From assembly GCA_022565695.1 (NCBI GenBank), contig JAIUME010000005.1, positions 1 to 64,000 on the forward strand: a stretch of DNA of 64,000 nt, in the 5' to 3' direction. The notes beneath the pieces were generated by a model, which was not told the origin of the DNA, made no database searches, and worked only from the letters and a program-made list of their open reading frames with translations. Shown here one piece after another: positions 53,788-64,000 of the stretch (position 1 is its first letter; each line of letters opens with the position of its first letter). The position numbers and the translations under genes were made by a program. This DNA comes from Alcanivorax sp. Lineage in GTDB: Bacteria > Pseudomonadota > Gammaproteobacteria > Pseudomonadales > Alcanivoracaceae.

Positions 53788-54734
53788 GGCGCCCTGGTCC
53801 CTACTGCCGGATTCGCCTCATTATGCCTGCCGTAACGGGAAACTAGCCAGACCAGCAACACGCCGCCCAGCAGGCTGATCAGCGCGGCGGGCACCATGGC
53901 CGGCAATCCGGTCACGGCGCTGTAGTGCGCCGGCAACACGGTGTGTTCCAGCGTCGCGCCCGGCTCTGCCGGGATGCGCCATGGCCACAGGCGCACCAGT
54001 GAGCCGACCATGAACCCTGCCAGCAACGCCATGACCGCATCGTTGAAACGCAACAAGGCCCATCGTAAAAGATGCACAAATGCCAGCAGTCCCGCTGCGC
54101 AACCCGCCGCAAACGCACCCAGCAGCAATAACTTGCCATCCTCAAGGGCCACCAGCACCGGGGCATACATGCCCAGGAGCAACAGGATGAAGCTGCCGGA
54201 AATGCCCGGCAGGATCATGGCACTGATTGCGATGGCGCCGGAGATGAAGAAGATCAGCGGTGTCAGGCCAAAACTGTCGAGCCCCGGCTGCAGACTGACC
54301 CAGGCGGCAATCAGTACACCGGCCAGAGTCATCAGCCAGGCCCCCACATTGAAAGAGCGCAAGGATTGCAGCACCAGCACGATGCTGGCGATGATCAGAC
54401 CACAGAAGAACGCCCACAGCGGCACCGGGTAATGGGCCATGACCCAGAGAATCGCTCGCGCCAGCAGCACAATGCTGGTGAGCATGCCGGCCAGCAGCGT
54501 GACCAGGAACGTCAGATTACCCTCACGCCAGGCGGCCGCCAGGCCCTCGCGGCGCCATGTGCCGATCAGACGCGGGCGCAACCCGGCCAGTGTATTGATC
54601 AACTCGGCATAAATGCCGGTGATCAGTGCCATGGTGCCACCGGACACACCGGGCACCACATCGGCAGCACCCATGGCCAGGCCACGCAGATAGATACCGG
54701 GCCAACGCCTCATACCACCATCATCCTCAGTCAT
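53784..54734 (-). CDS. DUF368 family membrane protein (PopT-type polyprenyl-phosphate translocase)
   Basis: A 316-residue membrane protein with about nine helices. The DUF368 hallmark GAADVVPGVSGGTMALITGIY lies near the start and a related ILPGISGSF repeats in the second half, an inverted-repeat fold. DUF368 proteins have been shown to recycle undecaprenyl phosphate across the inner membrane, so it probably serves peptidoglycan and polysaccharide synthesis. It overlaps nlpD at its end. Met at 54713 is an alternative start. Confidence 0.86.
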   Translation of the reverse strand: MTEDDGGMRRWPGIYLRGLAMGAADVVPGVSGGTMALITGIYAELINTLAGLRPRLIGTWRREGLAAAWREGNLTFLVTLLAGMLTSIVLLARAILWVMAHYPVPLWAFFCGLIIASIVLVLQSLRSFNVGAWLMTLAGVLIAAWVSLQPGLDSFGLTPLIFFISGAIAISAMILPGISGSFILLLLGMYAPVLVALEDGKLLLLGAFAAGCAAGLLAFVHLLRWALLRFNDAVMALLAGFMVGSLVRLWPWRIPAEPGATLEHTVLPAHYSAVTGLPAMVPAALISLLGGVLLVWLVSRYGRHNEANPAVGTRAP

Positions 54735-54777
54735 TCACGCTTCAGTCATTCACTTTGCAGTCGCTGGCACACCAGAA

Positions 54778-55413
54778 TTACTTCAGGATCCCGCGCTGGA
54801 ACGGTACGAAGCGCACCGCATCAAGTCGGGTCGTGCGGAAGCTGTCACCCTCACGATCCACCACCGTCAGCCATTGCTGATCAAGTTCACCCACCGGCAT
54901 CACCAGCCGGCCACCGTCGGCCAGCTGCGCCAGCAGCTCCTCCGGGATATCCGGGCGGCCGCAGGCTGCCAGGATGCCGTCAAAGGGTGCTTCCGCCGAC
55001 CAGCCCATACCTCCGTCAGCATGCCGCAGCTGTACCCGAGCCATGCCCAGGGACATCAATCGCCGGCGCGCCTGGTCCTGAAGCGGACGAATGCGCTCCA
55101 CCGAGTACACCTCCGGACACAGCGCCGCCAGTATTGCCGTCTGATAACCGCTGCCTGTGCCAACTTCGAGCACGCGCCGGGGTACCCCGGGTGCAATCAG
55201 CAGCTCCGTCATGCGCGCCACCACCCAGGGCTGGGAGATGGTCTGCCCATGACCGATAGGCAAAGCGGTATCGTCGTAGGCCTGGTGTGCCAGCGCCTCC
55301 TCGATAAACAGATGTCGCGGCGTGCTGCGAATCAGGTCGAGCACCCGCACATCCTCGATGCCTTTCTCACGCAGGCGGCTGACCAGCCGCTCGCGGGTCC
55401 GTGCCGAAGTCAT
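54778..55413 (-). CDS. pcm: Protein-L-isoaspartate O-methyltransferase
   Basis: A 211-residue SAM-dependent enzyme that methylates isoaspartyl residues so damaged proteins can be repaired. Motifs: ALPIGHGQTISQPWVVARM and the SAM site VLEVGTGSGYQTA, then DGILAACGRPDIPEELL. The start at 55413 gives the normal family length; the frame continues to 55500 without support. It follows truD, with surE missing between them. Confidence 0.94.
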   Translation of the reverse strand: MTSARTRERLVSRLREKGIEDVRVLDLIRSTPRHLFIEEALAHQAYDDTALPIGHGQTISQPWVVARMTELLIAPGVPRRVLEVGTGSGYQTAILAALCPEVYSVERIRPLQDQARRRLMSLGMARVQLRHADGGMGWSAEAPFDGILAACGRPDIPEELLAQLADGGRLVMPVGELDQQWLTVVDREGDSFRTTRLDAVRFVPFQRGILK

Positions 55414-55512
55414 GCCTATTCCAGAGCGATTCACTTCCGTCACATTAGCCCCCACCCTGTTAGCACCCCCTGTTCTCCCCATGCGCTGCGTTCCCGCCAT
55501 GCGCTACATTCC

Positions 55513-56592
55513 CTAAGCCCCAACACCTTGCGTATCCACCAGTTCTGCCAGCACGGTGGTGGCAAAAGCCCCCGCCGGCAGCGTCATGGTCAGTGTCAGG
55601 CAAGGCGCACTGTCCTGTTCAGATTGATCAAACTGCCATGTCATCGCCGCCACCGGCAACCGCGTGGCCCGCCGTGCGGCATCGACGCCTGCGGCGGCTA
55701 GTGCCTCGATCAGCGGCGCATGGGGCGCCAGCACAGACGCCTCCAGTGCCGCACAAGCGCCTGATGATGCCATGCCACCGGCACCGGGCATAGGCGCGGT
55801 GGGGTGAACCTCCCCTGCCGCCGCACGCGCCTGGGCATCCGGCTCGTCATCGGCGAGGAATAATCCGCGCCGCCCGTCCGGTTGCAGAATGTCGCCGGAC
55901 AGCACACGCTGCCAGCAATCTTCCTGCACCCGCCGTGCCAATACCTGATTGAACAGTTCGCTGCGCGCCGCAGACAACCACATGCTGCGCAGCGCCTGTT
56001 TGCGCGGTGCTTCACCGTTGCCCAGCAACCAGTCCCGGGCGCGGCTGAAATTGTCACCGTGGCGGCCAAAACGCTGCTCGCCGAAATAGTTCGGCACGCC
56101 ATCACGGGCCACTGCGGCAAGGCGCTGTTCCAGTATGGCAAGATCGCCGCCGAGATCGCGAATCACCAGCGAGAAATGATTGCCCCGGTGGGTACCCCGA
56201 TTCAGCTTGCGGTGGTGTCGCCGCGCCGCCAGCAAGGTCACGCCTTCCAGAAGCGGCACGCCGTCCTGCCCGGGCGGTATATCCTGCAATGCCTCGGTAA
56301 ACGCCGGATCCGGTTTGCCCGGCAAATGCAGGCTGAACCACTGCTCGGTGACGGCAACACGGTCCTTGAGGCCACTGAACCCCACCGCCCGCAGCGGCAG
56401 CTTCGCCAGGCGCGCCAGGTCCAGTGCCACGTCCGTGGTATTGCGTTCGCGTTTACGGATTTTCAGCCACAGATGCTCGCCGGTGCCATCGGGCTCGACG
56501 CCCATTTCTTCGAATACCCGGAAATCCTCCGGGCTGCTGCGCAGGCGGCCGGTAGCCGGTGCACCGCCGTGGGCGCGGGGCAGATCACTCAT
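55513..56592 (-). CDS. truD: tRNA pseudouridine(13) synthase
   Basis: A 359-residue pseudouridine synthase that modifies U13 of tRNA-Glu. The catalytic Asp77 lies in [20 protein letters not shown], a TruD hallmark, is present. The central insertion domain is typical, although the stretch near residue 265-280 is Ala/Gly-rich. The start overlaps the end of ispF by eight bases. Confidence 0.95.
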   Translation of the reverse strand: MSDLPRAHGGAPATGRLRSSPEDFRVFEEMGVEPDGTGEHLWLKIRKRERNTTDVALDLARLAKLPLRAVGFSGLKDRVAVTEQWFSLHLPGKPDPAFTEALQDIPPGQDGVPLLEGVTLLAARRHHRKLNRGTHRGNHFSLVIRDLGGDLAILEQRLAAVARDGVPNYFGEQRFGRHGDNFSRARDWLLGNGEAPRKQALRSMWLSAARSELFNQVLARRVQEDCWQRVLSGDILQPDGRRGLFLADDEPDAQARAAAGEVHPTAPMPGAGGMASSGACAALEASVLAPHAPLIEALAAAGVDAARRATRLPVAAMTWQFDQSEQDSAPCLTLTMTLPAGAFATTVLAELVDTQGVGA

Positions 56593-57085
56593 GGGTCACT
56601 CCTGGCGCGGGCCCCGTGAGCAGCACCACCGCCGTCACCGCGATACCCTCCTCCCGGCCGGTGAAGCCCAGCCGTTCGGTGGTCGTGGCTTTCACCGAGA
56701 TGGCGTCCACCTCACAGTCGAGCAGCCCGGCGATGCGCGCACGCATGGCCTGAATATGCGGCGCGATCTTCGGCCGTTGGGCAATGATGGTGATGTCCGC
56801 ATTGCCCAGTCGATAGCCCCGAGCCGTGATCTGCTCATAGACCGCGCGCAGCAGCTGTGCCGAGTCGGCACCCGCCCACTCGGCATCGGTATCCGGAAAG
56901 AAATGCCCGATATCGCCCAGCGCCAATGCACCAAGCAACGCATCGCACAGGGCGTGCAACGCGACATCGCCATCGGAGTGGGCCACCAGCCCCTGACTGT
57001 GCGCGATGCGGACACCGCCCAGCATGACATGGTCACCGGGCCCGAAAGCATGCACATCAAATCCCTGGCCAATACGTATCGTCAT
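56585..57085 (-). CDS. ispF: 2-C-methyl-D-erythritol 2,4-cyclodiphosphate synthase
   Basis: A 166-residue trimeric zinc enzyme of the MEP isoprenoid pathway. Zinc ligands Asp10 and His12 (GFDVHAF) and His44 are present, and [18 protein letters not shown] and [16 protein letters not shown] are family sequences. It is translationally coupled to ispD (ATGA) and to truD (eight-base overlap). Confidence 0.97.
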   Translation of the reverse strand: MTIRIGQGFDVHAFGPGDHVMLGGVRIAHSQGLVAHSDGDVALHALCDALLGALALGDIGHFFPDTDAEWAGADSAQLLRAVYEQITARGYRLGNADITIIAQRPKIAPHIQAMRARIAGLLDCEVDAISVKATTTERLGFTGREEGIAVTAVVLLTGPAPGVTHE

Positions 57086-57804
57086 GATGTGCTTCCCGTG
57101 TCGCGCTGTTGCTGGCGCAGATAGAACCCGGCCAGTGCCAGATCCGCTGGCCAGGTCACCTTGATATTGTCCGCCTGCCCCGTCACCAGCGCCGGATGCC
57201 AGCCCGCCGCTTCCATGGCCGAGGCTTCATCGGTGATCTCGTGCCCGTCTGCCAGCGCCTGCGCCAGTGCCGTGCGCAAGGCGCCGATGGGGAACAGCTG
57301 GGGCGTCAGAGCCCGCCAGATCTGCGCACGGGGCAATGTCGTGCTGATCACTGCTGCGCCCGTATCCGGGGATTGCTTGACGGTATCCGCCACCGGCAAG
57401 GCCAGGATCGCGCCCTCGGCAGTACAGCCCGCCAGCAGTTTGTGAATGTCCGAAACACGCAGGCAGGGCCGCGCCATATCGTGCACCAGCACCCAGTCAC
57501 TGTCGCGGGCCCACTGCCCCAGAGCCTTCAGCCCGTTGAGCACGGAGTGGGCGCGCTCGGCGCCACCGGCGGTGGTGCTGACGCGCGGATGACCGGCCAC
57601 CGGCAAGGCCGGCCACCAGTGATCCCCCTCGCCCACCGCCACCATGATCCGTTCGATGCGGGCACAGGCGAGCAACCGGGCAAGGGTATGCTCGGCAAGC
57701 GTCATGCCATGCAGGGAAAGATATTGCTTGGGTAACGGCGCGCCCATGCGGGCGCCGCTGCCACCGGCCGGGACCAGGGCGAAGACGCGCACGTCAGCGG
57801 GCAT
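57082..57804 (-). CDS. ispD: 2-C-methyl-D-erythritol 4-phosphate cytidylyltransferase
   Basis: A 240-residue enzyme that adds CMP to methylerythritol phosphate. The nucleotide-binding start is [12 protein letters not shown]...PKQYL, and VHDMARPC, a family motif, is near the middle. The start at 57804 overlaps the ftsB stop by eleven bases; the upstream frame is ftsB shadow. Adjacent to ispF, next but one in the pathway. Confidence 0.95.
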   Translation of the reverse strand: MPADVRVFALVPAGGSGARMGAPLPKQYLSLHGMTLAEHTLARLLACARIERIMVAVGEGDHWWPALPVAGHPRVSTTAGGAERAHSVLNGLKALGQWARDSDWVLVHDMARPCLRVSDIHKLLAGCTAEGAILALPVADTVKQSPDTGAAVISTTLPRAQIWRALTPQLFPIGALRTALAQALADGHEITDEASAMEAAGWHPALVTGQADNIKVTWPADLALAGFYLRQQQRDTGSTS

Positions 57805-58120
57805 CGCCACGGCGTTCTCCCGACTTGTCGCGATCACCGTCCAGCACACGGTAAAAGGTTTCGCCCTCGCGAATCATGCCGAGATCGCGCCGGGCGATCT
57901 CTTCGATCTTGTCGAGGCCGGACTTCAGGTCTTCCACATCAGCAACCATCAGCCGGTTGCGATCCGCCAGCACCGCGTTTTCTGCTTCCAGCTCCGCCAC
58001 CTGCTTACGCAGGCTCGCGACATGCCGCAGGCTGCCTTCGCCAAACCAGAGACGCGCCTGCAATGCCAGGGTTGCCAACAGCAGGATGGCCACCAGGATA
58101 GTGCCGGCGCGAGAGCTCAT
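57794..58120 (-). CDS. ftsB: Cell division protein FtsB
   Basis: A 108-residue bitopic protein with one N-terminal membrane helix (about 7-25) and a periplasmic coiled coil (about 32-72), which with FtsL and FtsQ controls septal wall synthesis. FYRVL near the C-terminus is typical. It lies 22 bases after eno and overlaps ispD. A basic tail follows the FYRVL element. Confidence 0.93.
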   Translation of the reverse strand: MSSRAGTILVAILLLATLALQARLWFGEGSLRHVASLRKQVAELEAENAVLADRNRLMVADVEDLKSGLDKIEEIARRDLGMIREGETFYRVLDGDRDKSGERRGDAR

Positions 58121-58142
58121 GACAGTACAGCGGCCCCGAGGC

Positions 58143-62096
<3,954 letters not shown>

Positions 62097-62180
62097 TCAG
62101 AACACCGGAAAAACCGGGGAAATTTCAGATGATTGCGCTGGGTCAGGACGGGAGTAAATGCTAACAGAACACCCCGGGGG

Positions 62181-63587
62181 TCACAATCGGGAATCCGTTT
62201 CAGACAGGGTCCAGCAGACCGCCCAGGCGGGCTCACCGGGTGCCGGGCGGCTGTCATCTGCCATCCCCAGGGCAGCCACCGCCAGCAGCGCATCGGGGCC
62301 GGCGCCGGACTCGCTGAATACCGGCAGGCGCCGCCGCAGCCAGGGCGCAATGCCCGCAGCGCGCCAGCATTCGCGCACATCGCGGTGCAGCCCGCCCTGC
62401 CGCAGCCGGGCCCCGGGCGGAGCCGCCCCCACCGTGACCTGCGTCAGGCGCCGGGGCAGCCACACGCCCTCGGTGGTGGCCTGCCCGGCCCGCACCGTCA
62501 CCGTGAGCGGGCCCAGCACGCGCTGAGCGCCGTCTTCCAGCGGCAGCAGCACCTCGCCCGCCAGCGGCGTCAACGCCGCCCGTGACAACAGATACAGGCC
62601 ATCCCGGTAGCGACAGAACACGCCCTGCTCCCAATGCACCTCCGGCATGCGGTCTGGCAACGCGGTGGCCAGTTCGTCCAGCACCCGCTGCAGTACCTTG
62701 CGGGGGGGCGCCTGCAAGCCCTTCTGGCGCAGCCAGCCATACAGCAGATTGCGCTGGCGCGCCGCCGGCAAGGCCGCCAGCCCGGTCAGGCTGATGGCTG
62801 TGTTGCCCTCATCAGGCATCCCGCCCACCGCCCCCGGCAGCCTGAGCATGGCAATATCCGCCGTAGCCAGGCTGGCCTGCAGCGTGGCCGCCTCCGCCTG
62901 CAACTGCGCATTGCGGTTGAGGGTGGGCACCACCGCAGGCCAGCGCCCGGCAAGGCGCGGCAGAATCTCGTGGCGCAGGAAATTGCGATCCGCGTCGGTG
63001 GCGGCGTTGGTGGGATCTTCCACCCAGTCCAGTTGCCAGTGCGCCGCCAGCTCGGCCAGCGCCGCGCGGCGCCAGGGCAGCAGCGGCCGTAACAGTCGCC
63101 GTCCGGCAAAGACACTGTCCGCCGCCATGGCGGCCAGCCCGGCGGGGCCGCTGCCGCGCAGCAGGCGCAGCAGCAGGGTCTCCGCCTGATCATCGGCGTG
63201 GTGGGCCAGCAACAGGGCACCGTCTTCAGGCGTCAGCGCCAGAAGTTGCGCCCGCCGGGCATCGCGGGCACGGGCTTCAAGGTTGGCACCGGGAAGGACG
63301 GTCGGGTGAACGCTGCGGAAGGCAACGCCCAGGTGTCTGGCAGTGTCGGCACAATGCCGGCACCAGTCATCGGCAGCCGCTTGCAGGCCATGCTGCACAT
63401 GCACCACCTGCAGCCTCGGACCCAGCCCGGCGCGCACCAGCGCATGCAGCAATACCGTGGAGTCGAGACCGCCGCTGTAGCCCAGCACGAGCGTGCCAGG
63501 CACCACCTGCGCCAGTGCACGCAAGTGCGCATCGAGGCTTGCACCGGACCGGGCAGGCCCGGTACCAGGGGGCATGTCATCCGACAT
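62181..63587 (-). CDS. tilS: tRNA(Ile)-lysidine synthase
   Basis: A 468-residue PP-loop ATPase that changes C34 to lysidine in tRNA-Ile(CAU), giving AUA decoding. The PP-loop is YSGGLDST near residue 37. AHHADDQAETLLLRLLRGSG is the family hallmark, followed by the TilS substrate-binding domain and C-terminal domain. Two possible starts, 63587 and 63575. It follows accA by 77 bases and is separated from pyrG by about 190 bases. Confidence 0.95.
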   Translation of the reverse strand: MSDDMPPGTGPARSGASLDAHLRALAQVVPGTLVLGYSGGLDSTVLLHALVRAGLGPRLQVVHVQHGLQAAADDWCRHCADTARHLGVAFRSVHPTVLPGANLEARARDARRAQLLALTPEDGALLLAHHADDQAETLLLRLLRGSGPAGLAAMAADSVFAGRRLLRPLLPWRRAALAELAAHWQLDWVEDPTNAATDADRNFLRHEILPRLAGRWPAVVPTLNRNAQLQAEAATLQASLATADIAMLRLPGAVGGMPDEGNTAISLTGLAALPAARQRNLLYGWLRQKGLQAPPRKVLQRVLDELATALPDRMPEVHWEQGVFCRYRDGLYLLSRAALTPLAGEVLLPLEDGAQRVLGPLTVTVRAGQATTEGVWLPRRLTQVTVGAAPPGARLRQGGLHRDVRECWRAAGIAPWLRRRLPVFSESGAGPDALLAVAALGMADDSRPAPGEPAWAVCWTLSETDSRL

Positions 63588-63664
63588 GAGGCAGATCCAG
63601 GACAGGCGTGAGGTCCACCAGCGTGGCGGCGATGTGCGTCATGACTGCTCCATCGCCCCTGGCA

Positions 63665-64000
63665 TTACTCGTCGGCAGGCGGGGCGCTGAGGTTGCCGTA
63701 GGACACCAGCCGCTGATAGCGGCGATCCACCAGCGAGGCGGCGTCGTAGGCCGCCAGGGCATCCAGTTGGGCGATCAGGCTCTTGCGCAGTCGGCCAGCG
63801 GCCAGATCATAGTCGCGATGCGCGCCACCCAGCGGCTCGGGGATCACTTCATCCACGATGCCCAGTTCATGCAGCCGCACGGCGGTCAGGCCCATGGCCT
63901 CGGCGGCCTCCGGCGCCTTGTCGGCACTGCGCCAGAGAATCGAGGCGCAGCCCTCTGGTGAAATAACCGAATAGGTGCCGTACTGCATCATCTGCAGGTG
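63665..64000 (-). CDS. accA: Acetyl-CoA carboxylase carboxyltransferase subunit alpha (partial)
   Basis: The C-terminal part (about 111 residues) of AccA; the rest lies beyond the window edge. [35 protein letters not shown]-type and [10 protein letters not shown] sequences identify it. With AccD the protein transfers the carboxyl group from biotin to acetyl-CoA to start fatty-acid synthesis. It is the upstream neighbour of tilS in this gene order. Confidence 0.95.
   Translation of the reverse strand, partial: HLQMMQYGTYSVISPEGCASILWRSADKAPEAAEAMGLTAVRLHELGIVDEVIPEPLGGAHRDYDLAAGRLRKSLIAQLDALAAYDAASLVDRRYQRLVSYGNLSAPPADE

Overview
The window is GC-rich chromosomal DNA from a gammaproteobacterium. 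The conserved block at the right end reads accA-tilS-pyrG-kdsA-eno-ftsB-ispD-ispF-truD-pcm-nlpD. A complete rsxABCDGE operon, ahpCF, rimB-rimK, rnt, sbcB and a hybrid sensor kinase with a 7TMR-DISM sensor are also present. Together these fit the Pseudomonadales/Oceanospirillales side of the class. An Alcanivorax-like genus is my best guess, but it rests on overall gene style and not on a marker gene. Almost everything is housekeeping or core respiratory and stress metabolism. I see no rRNA or tRNA gene, CRISPR array, prophage or insertion sequence.

Left part (1-15 kb). A PhoD-like phosphatase faces away from a large hybrid histidine kinase. metG follows with a patatin-like lipase. Next comes ahpC-ahpF, preceded by a good OxyR-type site, with a long hairpin between the two genes. 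Then come idi, a DUF2721 membrane protein, sbcB and an MltB-family lytic transglycosylase.

Respiration block (14.8-20.5 kb). A CopD/HemJ-like membrane protein and a DUF2231 protein precede a compact caa3-type cytochrome c oxidase operon. Its subunit II carries a C-terminal cytochrome c domain. Subunits I and III are fused. A small three-helix protein and CtaG follow, and all four genes overlap.

Middle (20.5-36.4 kb). This stretch holds a PQQ-type sugar dehydrogenase, an Atm1-like ABC exporter, pyrC, a universal stress protein and a glycerophosphodiesterase. After them come a frameshifted DUF427 gene, the ergothioneine genes egtB-egtD with a small coiled-coil gene, and a leftward amidase / molybdopterin oxidoreductase / BCCT transporter group.

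Rsx and accessory stretch (36.7-47.1 kb). rsxABCDGE is intact and RsxC carries 73-residue repeats. nth often follows rsxE directly, but here about 3 kb separates them. That interval holds a DUF1330 protein, a glycine-zipper protein, an unusual HAD protein, a BrnT-BrnA toxin-antitoxin pair fused into one reading frame, and a 120-bp element with perfect 33-nt inverted arms.

Right part (47.1-64 kb). A RimB-RimK-desuccinylase-like operon is followed by argG and rnt, which diverge with mirror-image start regions. The core block down to accA (cut by the window end) completes the window. surE is absent between truD and pcm, a DUF368 (PopT-type) gene lies between pcm and nlpD, and fieF lies where rpoS often follows nlpD.
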